Notes: generated by a model not told the origin, from the letters alone. DNA of 45,818 nucleotides from an uncultured Sulfurovum sp. (GCA_947311605.1 CAMZLC010000022.1:1-45818); one strand, 5' to 3'; counted from the first letter of the stretch, positions 21,768 through 29,345 are shown. A program made the numbers and translations.

Positions 21768-24307
21768 GATATCCTCCTTATTTTTACAGTACAGTCTTGG
21801 ACAGGATTGCCTGCAGTGAGCGGGCTGAAGAGAAACTCTGTCAGGTGATTGGGATTAAATCCGCCTCTCTCTTGGTTTCTTAAGTGCGCACTGTAGTTAT
21901 CCAGGGCACCCGCTGTCACACCATAGTAGGCAAAAAGCGTATTCTGCTGTACTGTTTCGCTAAGCTTTACTTTGGCAACCGATACGATTTTTGGTAGTCT
22001 TGGGTTGAATATCTCCACCTTGTCTCCATCCTTAAGCCCCAAACTCTCGCCCTTGGCTCTGTTGATAAAGACATGATCTGCATGATGCTCCTCTAGGATG
22101 CTTTTGAGCAGCAAATTGTTTTTGGTTTGCTGTCCCGTAAATGTACCCAAGGGATGAAATCCTGTAATAGGCAGGAATTCGTTATTGGCCAACTCTTTAT
22201 TGCCCTTGAGCACAAAGGGTCCTACAAAGAGGGGCAGAGGATTGATATATTCTGCCCCCTTGTTCCCTGTATCCTTGAGTGCTCTGTATTTTTTGACCAA
22301 GGCCGTAGGATAGATCTCCCACTTTCCTGTTTTTGTTTTACACTTGATTTTATAGTGTTTCTCTCCAGCCCAGACCCTGCCATCCAGTACCTCCTGGAGT
22401 GACGGAAGCGATGCCTGCTCTTTGGCAGTGATGCCGTGTATTCCGGCATACTGTTTTTCCCAAAAAGTGATCATGCCCCTTTTTTCATATTCACCAAAAT
22501 ACTCTTCATGCTCTTCCGGGGTCAGGATTCTCCTTGCAAGCTCATTGAGTATCCAGTAGCCATCCTTGGATTCGCCAAGTGGCTCAACAGCTTTTCTATT
22601 GACACCCAGTGTGGCCAGAGGGCTTTTCCATTTGCCATTGAGACACTCATCCCTCTCCATGAATGTCGCATCCGGCAACACGACATCGGCGTACATCACT
22701 GTCTCGTTCCAGTGTGGACTTACACACACCATCATCTCAAGTCGCTGGAGTGCCTTGGCTATCTCTGTTGAGCCAGTCGAGCCTCCTATGATATTCTGTC
22801 CCCAGAAAAAGCCCACCCTCTGCTTGTATGGTTTTTGTGTAAGTACAGCCTCTACCCATGCTCTTCTGTAAAACTTTACATTGATGAGGGGCTTGTTCTC
22901 GTCGTATTTTGCCATCCATTTTGCTATATTTGGCTCTTTGACTTTAGGTACCTTGATCGCTTTGCCAAGTTTTACTTTGCCGTTTTGGATCACGCCGCCT
23001 TTTTTGCCATAAACCCCCAGGATCGCATTGATCTGAGTAATCAGAAGCTTCTCTCTGAGAGAGTTGGCGTATCTTTCGCTTCTGTAGCCCCTTTCTATGA
23101 AACATGCAGGTTTTGCATCGTTGAGCTTCTTGGCGATCTTTTTGATCTGCGCTTCCTCTAATGTGCTTACCTCGGCTGCCCATGTTGCTGTATATTTTTT
23201 ATTGGCATCCACCATCGTCTGCAGGGCAGTCTTGCATTGGATGCTGCTACCGTCATCAAGTGATACGCTGTATGCCCCGAGCAGCTTTGTCTCACCCTGT
23301 TCTTCTGATTTAAATCCGATGCCTGAAGCGGTAGCTATCAGATAGTCCTCTAGCTCTTTGCCTTTTTTCATGATGGCCTGCGTTTTGACGGGCAAGCCTG
23401 TATCTGGATGGATAAGCATATCGGCATTAGTTTTGCTGCGCAAATGCTTTTCATCATAGTACTTGTTGGTCAGTATCTCATTGAGAAGCCCCAACAGAAA
23501 TGCCTCATCGGTACCAGGCTTTATGGGTGCCCAGTCCACCAGGCTCTCACCCGCCTCGGATGGTTTTCTAGGATCGACCACAACGATCTCCATGCCATTT
23601 TTTTTGCCCAGACCAAAGGTCTTGCCCCAGGGGTGGCATACCAGTGCACCACCGACATTTCGCTGTATCAACACCCCATATTTGGCAAACTCATGATCAG
23701 TACTTACCGCAGAGGTGCCTGGACCTGAGACCGCTGAGAGCTTCGTGCCCCCCATGACTGCGCCATAACCCACCGGCAGTGATGAGCCAAAACAGGTATC
23801 CCCATAGCCAACAATGTTCGGCGTACCATAGAGATGGAAAAATCCTTTGTCCACACCACCCGCTGCACTAAACCTAGGCAGATAGGCTACCGATTTGGCA
23901 TCCCCTTCCTCTCTGATCTTTTTCAGCTTGTACGCCACCATATCCAGTGCCTCTGACCAGGTAGCCTTCCGGAAGATACCTTCTCCCCTGCGACCTGTAC
24001 GAATCAGTGGCGTTGTGATTCTGTCCGGATCATACAGCGCTCCCATAGCGCCAGCTGCTCTGCCGCAGACAGCACCATAGGGTGTTCCCATATTGGGCTC
24101 CAGTCTTGCCACTCTTCCCTCAAGTACCGTAGCTACTGCGGGACACTTCTGTGCGCACATACGGCACAGCACGGAAACCTTTTTCTCTAGTGCAAAATCA
24201 GCAGATGTGACCGTTTTGGCCTCTGCTGTATTTGGTATGCCCAGTGCTGTCCCTGCTGCGGTAGCCACACCTCCTTTCAAAAATTCTCTTCTAGTCGTCT
24301 TGCCCAT
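21764..24307 (-). CDS. Molybdopterin oxidoreductase catalytic subunit (PsrA/PhsA-like, substrate uncertain)
   Basis: 847 residues from the ATG at 24307, which gives a Tat leader (TTRREFLKGG) and is preceded by AGGATG; the longer frame from 24376 lacks a good ribosome site. The [4Fe-4S] motif is C48, C51, C55 and C81. GYGDTCFGSS suggests C172 as the Mo ligand, as in PsrA/PhsA, and there is no formate-dehydrogenase-type Cys/Sec-His. Conserved later blocks include NIIGGSTGS, VLPDATFMERD and a C-terminal molybdopterin-dinucleotide domain with ITGFHPLGTFTGQQ. With its partners it is Phs-like in layout. Polysulfide, thiosulfate or another sulfur oxyanion are the likely substrates given the neighbours; the exact one cannot be read from sequence. 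Confidence 0.8.
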   Translation of the reverse strand: MGKTTRREFLKGGVATAAGTALGIPNTAEAKTVTSADFALEKKVSVLCRMCAQKCPAVATVLEGRVARLEPNMGTPYGAVCGRAAGAMGALYDPDRITTPLIRTGRRGEGIFRKATWSEALDMVAYKLKKIREEGDAKSVAYLPRFSAAGGVDKGFFHLYGTPNIVGYGDTCFGSSLPVGYGAVMGGTKLSAVSGPGTSAVSTDHEFAKYGVLIQRNVGGALVCHPWGKTFGLGKKNGMEIVVVDPRKPSEAGESLVDWAPIKPGTDEAFLLGLLNEILTNKYYDEKHLRSKTNADMLIHPDTGLPVKTQAIMKKGKELEDYLIATASGIGFKSEEQGETKLLGAYSVSLDDGSSIQCKTALQTMVDANKKYTATWAAEVSTLEEAQIKKIAKKLNDAKPACFIERGYRSERYANSLREKLLITQINAILGVYGKKGGVIQNGKVKLGKAIKVPKVKEPNIAKWMAKYDENKPLINVKFYRRAWVEAVLTQKPYKQRVGFFWGQNIIGGSTGSTEIAKALQRLEMMVCVSPHWNETVMYADVVLPDATFMERDECLNGKWKSPLATLGVNRKAVEPLGESKDGYWILNELARRILTPEEHEEYFGEYEKRGMITFWEKQYAGIHGITAKEQASLPSLQEVLDGRVWAGEKHYKIKCKTKTGKWEIYPTALVKKYRALKDTGNKGAEYINPLPLFVGPFVLKGNKELANNEFLPITGFHPLGTFTGQQTKNNLLLKSILEEHHADHVFINRAKGESLGLKDGDKVEIFNPRLPKIVSVAKVKLSETVQQNTLFAYYGVTAGALDNYSAHLRNQERGGFNPNHLTEFLFSPLTAGNPVQDCTVKIRRIS

Positions 24308-24425
24308 TAAACATCCTTTTTCCCATACATTTTCCAAAACCGACAAGGGAAAAAGCACATCTTCGGAGGCTTTCATCCCAATTGGTCAACATCCTTATTT
24401 TGTCTAGATAACAAAACGGAAACAT

Positions 24426-24477
24426 ATTATAAGAAGAAATAAGGGGAGAAGAGGGTCTAAAAATGAATGACCATTCA
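24426..24477 (-). promoter_or_regulatory. Mo enzyme operon promoter: double C-run and a TGAAT palindrome
   Basis: On the minus strand TATAAT lies at 24431-24426, a four-C run 11 bases upstream (24446-24443), a weaker CCC at 24455-24453, and the perfect palindrome TGAAT-N4-ATTCA at 24464-24477. The order matches the hydA promoter, though the palindrome is about eight bases closer to the -10. The leader of the mRNA would be about 110 bases. Confidence 0.58.
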
Positions 24478-24505
24478 GGTTTAGGGGAGCCGCTGTATTG
24501 TCATA

Positions 24506-24973
24506 CTACTGCTGCTTGCCTATAGGTATGCTTGGATATCCAAGCGTGTCGAGAGATGACTCTGAGCTCTTTTTGAGGAAGTTTTTATCTATCGAGACAT
24601 GACACTCTATACACCTGTTCAATACTTTATGCTCCCTTATAGGGATATGGCTGACCTTGGTAATGTCGTGGCATTGCCAGCAATCACTTCCACATTCTGT
24701 ATGGGCCGTATTGGCGGATATATTATTTTCGTCATATTTGACAAGTCTTATGTTGGAACGGTTGAGCTCCGAAACAGTGTTATCTATGATCTCTATCCTG
24801 GTACGATCTTGATGACACACCTTGCATCTGCCTAGCACCTGATGATCCGCATCCATTTTCCCATCTTTTTTGATGAGTTTTGGATGACAAAGGATGCAGT
24901 CTCCGCTGCAGCCCAGTGCGCAGGCAGAAAACATCATTAGGGTGAGAACAGTAGCCGCAATTCCCTGTATCAT
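24506..24973 (-). CDS. Small tetrahaem cytochrome c
   Basis: 155 residues with a signal peptide and four CXXCH motifs (CILCH, CKVCH, CWQCH, CIECH) spread through the first 130 residues. Three more Cys lie just before the first haem site (SACALGCSGDC), one of which could be a lipid attachment site, though the lipobox is poor. Additional His residues could serve as distal haem ligands. The ATG follows AAGGATTACTGT, 15 bases after the cytochrome c gene upstream, so both share the promoter at about 25675. It may shuttle electrons between membrane dehydrogenases and MccA or the Mo enzyme; no direct evidence. Confidence 0.8.
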   Translation of the reverse strand: MIQGIAATVLTLMMFSACALGCSGDCILCHPKLIKKDGKMDADHQVLGRCKVCHQDRTRIEIIDNTVSELNRSNIRLVKYDENNISANTAHTECGSDCWQCHDITKVSHIPIREHKVLNRCIECHVSIDKNFLKKSSESSLDTLGYPSIPIGKQQ

Positions 24974-24988
24974 ACAGTAATCCTTCTA

Positions 24989-25642
24989 TCACATTTCTTT
25001 GAGTTTCGAGAGGTACTCCGCTACTGCTTCTATCTCTTCCTCTCCTAAATATTTTACTTGCGCTTGCATCACCCTTCCCTCTCCGTACTTGTCTCTTTGT
25101 CCCTCTTTGTAGGCTTGGATGAGTTTAATAAGTGACTTTTTTGTTTTTTTTGCAATCTTACCTGAGACCCCGAGTGCCGCAATATTGCCATACTGGCCAT
25201 GACAGCTGATGCATTGCTGGAATACGACAGAACCGTCAATCGTTGGTTTCTTTTGATGCACTACCTGTTTGTGGATTTTTTTTGGATTTTTTCCCTCCTT
25301 GGATATCTTTTTGCGTACCTCGACCTTGGATGCAAAAATAACCTCCCTGAATTCCCTCTTCAGTAGTTTGCTCTTGTAGTTTCTCATATAGGTAGAGATG
25401 TCATGCATAATCACATCACCCTTGGAGACCTTTATGGGCACTGGTACATCCATGATACCGACCCATATATCATGCCCTCTTTCGTTGACTTTGACATATT
25501 TGAATCCGGGAACTGCTACTACCTCCAGTACCGAGCCTTGCAACATTGGGGTGCCGATGGTACTATTTTGATCCGCGATGCCCTGTGCCGCGCAGACGAT
25601 GCCACTCAGTATAAGTGCTATGATGAGATATTTCAATTTCAT
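24989..25642 (-). CDS. Monohaem cytochrome c with N-terminal OB-fold-like domain
   Basis: 217 residues with a signal peptide (about 1-21). Residues about 33-112 look like the OB-fold domain found in NrfJ-like periplasmic proteins (GSVLEVVAVPGFKYVKV, then GDVIMHDISTYMRNYKSKLL). A Lys-rich linker leads to a small class I cytochrome c with CISCH near residue 143, a Met-containing stretch (GRVMQAQVKYLG) that can give the axial Met, and the closing helix AVAEYLSKL. AGGAAG precedes the ATG. First gene of a two-cytochrome unit. It is probably a periplasmic electron carrier; the OB-like part may bind a partner or ligand. Confidence 0.78.
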   Translation of the reverse strand: MKLKYLIIALILSGIVCAAQGIADQNSTIGTPMLQGSVLEVVAVPGFKYVKVNERGHDIWVGIMDVPVPIKVSKGDVIMHDISTYMRNYKSKLLKREFREVIFASKVEVRKKISKEGKNPKKIHKQVVHQKKPTIDGSVVFQQCISCHGQYGNIAALGVSGKIAKKTKKSLIKLIQAYKEGQRDKYGEGRVMQAQVKYLGEEEIEAVAEYLSKLKEM

Positions 25643-25672
25643 GTTACTTCCTCATGCAATAAATTTTGATTG

Positions 25673-25733
25673 ATTATAGTAGAAAAAAGGGGATGAAGGG
25701 GGGGGATGACAATCAGCCTGGCCCTTTCATTCA
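25673..25733 (-). promoter_or_regulatory. Cytochrome operon promoter with double C-run
   Basis: TATAAT at 25678-25673 on the minus strand, ten bases to a four-C run (25692-25689), then an eight-C run (25705-25698), nine bases apart start to start. A single TGAAT half-site occurs at 25733-25729, but no matching half completes a palindrome. The layout equals that at mccA and hydA. Confidence 0.58.
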
Positions 25734-25759
25734 CCCACTAAGCTCTGAGGTGCAGCAGA

Positions 25760-27199
25760 TTATTGCTTGGTATCAAAAACGAGAATAAAGCGCACTCCTC
25801 CTTCAATAGAGTGTATCTCTATGGCTCCTCCGTACCTCTTTTCAATAATCAATTTGACCATATGCAACCCTATCCCTGTTCCGACACTAGGATGCTTGGT
25901 AGTAAAGTAAGGATCAAATATCTTCCCCTTGATGCTTTCATCAATGCCGCCTGCATGATCCTCTATCTCTAGTATCTTTTTCCCATCTCTTATGTATGCT
26001 TTGATGGCAACCCTTCGGTCACTAATATCGTTTTCCACAAAAGCATCTTTGGCATTATTGAGTAGATTGATGATGACCTGGATGAGATCGTTTCTTGACC
26101 CATGCACCACATAGTCATTTTGTATACCAATCTCAATCTCTATACTGTTTTTCTCTATGGTAGATGAGATGATGCGGCATGCATGTTCTATGGCCTGAGA
26201 TATGCTGAAGCTGTCTTTTTGCTCCTGCGGTTTATAGAACTCTCGAAAATCATCTATGGTGTGAGACATGAAGGTGATCTGCTTTTGGACCTCTGCTACT
26301 TTCTCCTCTACTGTCTCCTGAGTCAACTTTCCCCTCTTCCCTCTGAGCTCCATGTTGACCAAAGCAGAGGATATCTGTGCCAATGGCTGCCTCCACTGAT
26401 GTGCAATGTTGCTTATCATCTCTCCCATGGAGGCAAGTTTGTTCTGATTCTCCAAGAGGATCTCTCTCTTGGACTGAATCAATAGCTCCTGCTTATAAAA
26501 GAGGTACGCCATAAAGATAAATATCATAAAAGTAAACAGCATTGCCAAGCCGCCTACCTCAAACTCTCTGATATGGTAGTCCACGATATCAGAGACAGGT
26601 GCCTTAAGTGATATGAAGGCTCTAGTGTCCCCCACCTTTTCATAAAAGCCATTAATATAGCCGTACCGCCTAATCATTGCCAGGGGAGCATAGGCAGGAT
26701 CTCCATGACACTCCATGCAGGAGGGTTTGTTTTTTCCTATGGGCAGAGCCATATAAAAGTACTGCGTGCCATTCTCCTCTATAATTTCGAAATGCTCTTT
26801 TATCTTGCCAGATTGAAACTCTTTTAGGATCTTTGATTCAAATGGATCTGCCTGATTGTCTGGATTTGTCGGGTTATTGGATGCCAACCTATATGTATAG
26901 GAGAGCTTTGCGTCCTTAAGCAAAATATCATATGTATTTTTGACAATATAGGAAGATGAGAAGATTTTAGGGTCAAAAAAATCCATGGCTAGCCTTCCCT
27001 CCGCTTTGAGCTGATAAATCAACGGCCTCTGCACACTCTCTATGTAGTTTCTTAATGCCTTGGTAGTGTTGAGTATGGATATTGCCTCTTGTTTCGTATC
27101 ATGTATGGCTAGATTTTTATAGAAATTATAGAACAGAAAAGCGATCACTGCATAGAGCAGGACAAAGAAGAGAACCACCACCTTGAAGCTATATTTCAA
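25760..27199 (-). CDS. Sensor histidine kinase with haem-binding DUF3365-like periplasmic domain (MccS-like)
   Basis: 479 residues: membrane segment about 7-26, periplasmic domain about 30-213, second membrane segment about 215-235, then a kinase core with the phosphorylated His in NIAHQWRQPL (H267), N box NAKDAFVEN, G1 DHAGGID and G2 GTGIGLHMVK. The sensor domain holds CMECH (C161-H165), a c-type haem site as in Tll0287-like/DUF3365 domains, so the signal may be redox or a ligand of haem such as sulfite, NO or O2. TTG start overlapping the regulator gene by 11 bases. The Wolinella mcc system is controlled by a two-component pair, and this one is placed to do the same. Confidence 0.85.
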   Translation of the reverse strand: MKYSFKVVVLFFVLLYAVIAFLFYNFYKNLAIHDTKQEAISILNTTKALRNYIESVQRPLIYQLKAEGRLAMDFFDPKIFSSSYIVKNTYDILLKDAKLSYTYRLASNNPTNPDNQADPFESKILKEFQSGKIKEHFEIIEENGTQYFYMALPIGKNKPSCMECHGDPAYAPLAMIRRYGYINGFYEKVGDTRAFISLKAPVSDIVDYHIREFEVGGLAMLFTFMIFIFMAYLFYKQELLIQSKREILLENQNKLASMGEMISNIAHQWRQPLAQISSALVNMELRGKRGKLTQETVEEKVAEVQKQITFMSHTIDDFREFYKPQEQKDSFSISQAIEHACRIISSTIEKNSIEIEIGIQNDYVVHGSRNDLIQVIINLLNNAKDAFVENDISDRRVAIKAYIRDGKKILEIEDHAGGIDESIKGKIFDPYFTTKHPSVGTGIGLHMVKLIIEKRYGGAIEIHSIEGGVRFILVFDTKQ

Positions 27200-27881
27200 G
27201 AGTATACCCCACGCCGTAGATATTTTTGATGAGCCTCTTCCCTATCTTTTTTCTCAATTCCTTGACAACAGACTTTACGGCCTCTTTGCTGGGGTCTTCA
27301 GACTCCCATATATAGTCATAGAGATCATCAAAGGTGACAATTTGGTTTTTTCTCTCAATGAGATACTCTAAAAATCTGGCTTCGTTTTTAGTGAGCCTTA
27401 TCTTGCTCTCTTTATGATACAGCGATTTTGAGGAAAAGTCATAAGTATATTCCGGGGAGATATCTACAGACGTCTGATAGCCTATCAGATCCAGGGATAC
27501 TTTCTCGAGAGCATTCACAAAAGAGTCTGTTGTGTAGGGCTTAGGGAGATATTTGACGATCTTCAGCTCAACTGCTCGCCACAGATACTCCTGTTCCGTA
27601 AAAGCGGAAAGTATGATGATGGGGATTTTATGGTCGGTCTCTCGAATCTGCCTGATCGCTTCGAGGCCATCCATGTTGGGCATACAGATATCCAACATAA
27701 GCACATCATAGCAGTTGTAAGTGAACTCATCCAGAGCCTCTTGTCCATCGGTCACATGCACCACTTTGTCAAAAAAAAGCTCTAATATTTCTATCGTATT
27801 TTTTGCTACTTCGATCTCATCTTCAGCGTAAAGTATCTTTTTGGTACTTAGTATATCGAGCGAATCTGAGTTGGTTTTCAT
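27189..27881 (-). CDS. OmpR-type response regulator (MccR-like)
   Basis: 230 residues: receiver domain with acidic pair E20/D21, phosphorylation site D64 (MLDICMPNMDG), Thr/Ser switch in ILSAF and Lys in LPKPY; then a C-terminal winged helix of the OmpR/PhoB type (residues about 150-230, ending in LIKNIYGVGYTL). Such regulators bind direct repeats of about ten bases, which fits the paired C-runs upstream of five nearby operons including its own. Its ATG directly follows the hemJ stop and it overlaps the kinase gene. Control of the mcc, hyd and Mo-enzyme genes is inferred. Confidence 0.88.
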   Translation of the reverse strand: MKTNSDSLDILSTKKILYAEDEIEVAKNTIEILELFFDKVVHVTDGQEALDEFTYNCYDVLMLDICMPNMDGLEAIRQIRETDHKIPIIILSAFTEQEYLWRAVELKIVKYLPKPYTTDSFVNALEKVSLDLIGYQTSVDISPEYTYDFSSKSLYHKESKIRLTKNEARFLEYLIERKNQIVTFDDLYDYIWESEDPSKEAVKSVVKELRKKIGKRLIKNIYGVGYTLEI

Positions 27882-28382
27882 CTATTTTTTCAATGTTGCT
27901 ATTTTGTAGATAATAAAAGCAAAGAGCAGCAGAATAAAAATGCTCAATACAACAGGAACTGACTTGGTAACAACATACAGCACAATCAGTATAGACAACA
28001 GGGTAGGAACTTCATTGTAGGCCCTAAAAAACTGACCGCTTTTTGTACATGCTCCCGACTCCAGTTTTTTCCTAAAATGTTCCATACTAAATGAGTACAC
28101 CGTGAGAAGGGCTAGGAGAAAAAGCTTGAGTATCATCCACCCATTACCAAGTAGTGACGGATTGAGATAGAGGAGGAGACCACCACTAATGATGCTTGCC
28201 CACATGGCAGGCAGACCTATGTATTTGTACAGTTTGTATTCTTGTATTTTTACAACCTCCACAAACTCTTCTTTTTCGCTATGCTCCTGATGATGCACAT
28301 AGAGTCTAGGCAGGTAAAAAAGCACCGCCATCCAAGACAAAATTGAGATCACATGAAACGACAAGAAATATAAATATTCCAT
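27882..28382 (-). CDS. hemJ: HemJ-like protoporphyrinogen oxidase / CopD-like membrane protein
   Basis: 166 residues with four membrane segments. HemJ hallmarks are FHVISILSWMAVLFYLPRLYVHH at the start (H10, W17, R26), GWMILKLF (K86) and RAYNEVPTLL near residue 120. HemJ oxidises protoporphyrinogen IX to protoporphyrin IX in bacteria lacking HemG/HemY and is common in Campylobacterota. A strong AGGAG precedes the ATG. It is the first gene of an operon with the response regulator and kinase. That tie suggests haem supply is matched to making cytochrome-rich respiratory enzymes. Confidence 0.8.
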   Translation of the reverse strand: MEYLYFLSFHVISILSWMAVLFYLPRLYVHHQEHSEKEEFVEVVKIQEYKLYKYIGLPAMWASIISGGLLLYLNPSLLGNGWMILKLFLLALLTVYSFSMEHFRKKLESGACTKSGQFFRAYNEVPTLLSILIVLYVVTKSVPVVLSIFILLLFAFIIYKIATLKK

Positions 28383-28406
28383 ATTTCACTCCTTCAGGTT
28401 TACTGT

Positions 28407-28438
28407 ACAATACCAAAATATAAAGGGGAAAAAGGGGG
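28407..28438 (-). promoter_or_regulatory. hemJ-regulator-kinase promoter with double C-run
   Basis: On the minus strand a five-C run (28438-28434) and a four-C run (28428-28425) lie nine bases apart, followed 12 bases later by the extended -10-like TGGTATTGT (28412-28407). A second possible -10, TATATT at 28422-28417, is too close to the C-runs. It suggests autoregulation of the two-component system. Confidence 0.5.
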
Positions 28439-28502
28439 AATATTTGGAAACTACCGCTCCGAAGATGCCCCTTTGCTCTTTTTCCCTTTTTTTCTATATT
28501 GT

Positions 28503-28559
28503 CCCGAACCATACATTAGAATCGCCTCATATTCTGCAAAGGCTTAGTGCATAGTTTAG
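28503..28559. repeat. Short form of the palindromic element
   Basis: CCCGAACCATACATTAG at one end and CTTAGTGCATAGTTTAG at the other form an imperfect inverted repeat, with AATCGCCTCATATTCTGCAAAGG-type core sequence between. The same end sequences flank the full element at 28566, which starts seven bases later. It looks like an internally deleted copy in tandem. The rest of the 440-base gap between 28382 and 28823 holds this copy, the full repeat and the promoters described. Confidence 0.7.
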
Positions 28560-28565
28560 AATTAT

Positions 28566-28727
28566 CCCAAATTATGCATTAGAATCGCCTAATATTCTGC
28601 AAAGGCTTAGCGCATGGGTGTTTGCAAAGTATCGAAGGTTCACCCGTAGGTGAATCGATGATACTTTGTGAATGCCCATGTGCTAATGCTTTGTAGAAGA
28701 TGGGTGATCTCTAGTGCATAGTTTGGG
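28566..28727. repeat. Full-length palindromic MITE-like element, copy B
   Basis: 162 bases running from CCCAAATTATGCATTAG to CTAGTGCATAGTTTGGG. The two ends are inverted repeats, and almost the whole element pairs with itself: outer arms CAAAGGCTTAG and CTAATGCTTTG, inner arms GCAAAGTATCGAAGG and GATGATACTTTG, and GGTTCACC with GGTGAATC at the tip. The five bases ATTAT occur directly on both sides, as a target duplication would. It is colinear with copy A at 1-134, with only a few differences. No ORF is inside. MITE is my preferred reading; a REP-type structural element is the alternative. Confidence 0.82.
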
Positions 28728-28822
28728 ATTATACTCATATTCTATTTATACACGGCTATTGAGCATATTGTTAGACTGAGAAGGGTACAATATCACAAAA
28801 ATACATTATAGGAGGAGAGAGA

Positions 28823-29305
28823 TTGCGCTTTAAAGGAACTTTTAAATTCTACTTCGCCTTTGTCTGCATAATGTTGCTCGTTCTTGCAACAATCAAGATG
28901 GCAAAACATAGTCACGATATAGACTCGACTGCTAGTGCAAGAAATTTCCAATGGGGTGAAGACCGCTGTATTCGCTGCGACATGAAGATAAAAGACAAGT
29001 ATTTTGCTGCACAGATTATCAACCCAGACAACAACATTGTATATCGATTCGATGACATCGGATGTGCAGTGCTTTGGCTGAATGAAAATCATGTAACATG
29101 GGAGAATAAAGCAATTATTTGGGTAACAGATGCCAAAAGTGGAGAGTGGATCATGGCACAAAAGGCACTATTTCTTGATGACAGTATCACTCCTATGGCT
29201 TTTGGATTTGCCACATACTCAACAGAGACACTTCCTCCAAAGTCCCGTCCTATTGTGTACGATGAAATAAACAGAAGGATAAAGATGATTGAGAATAGTA
29301 GGTAA
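28823..29305 (+). CDS. NosL-like membrane-anchored protein
   Basis: 160 residues. The TTG start at 28823 has a near-perfect AGGAGG nine bases upstream and is supported by the hydrophobic N-terminal segment (about residues 8-25) that follows. The domain carries CIRCDM (C49, C52, M54), then YRFDDIGC (C81), parallel to the NosL-like protein at 458-1060 with which it shares layout but limited identity. It should be a periplasmic, membrane-anchored copper or other soft-metal binder. It stands alone on the plus strand between a palindromic repeat and a convergent transporter gene, so it may be an outlying copy of the copper module. TACAAT near 28786 may be its -10. Confidence 0.72.
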   Translation: MRFKGTFKFYFAFVCIMLLVLATIKMAKHSHDIDSTASARNFQWGEDRCIRCDMKIKDKYFAAQIINPDNNIVYRFDDIGCAVLWLNENHVTWENKAIIWVTDAKSGEWIMAQKALFLDDSITPMAFGFATYSTETLPPKSRPIVYDEINRRIKMIENSR

Positions 29306-29345
29306 TAGTCCAGAAGAATTCAAATCCGCCATTTGCACCTCAGTA

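Noticed and set aside
21764..24307. Formate dehydrogenase alpha subunit
   Set aside because: The partner subunits resemble Fdh-N, but the catalytic chain lacks the Sec/Cys-His active-site motif and has CFGSS at the Mo-ligand position.
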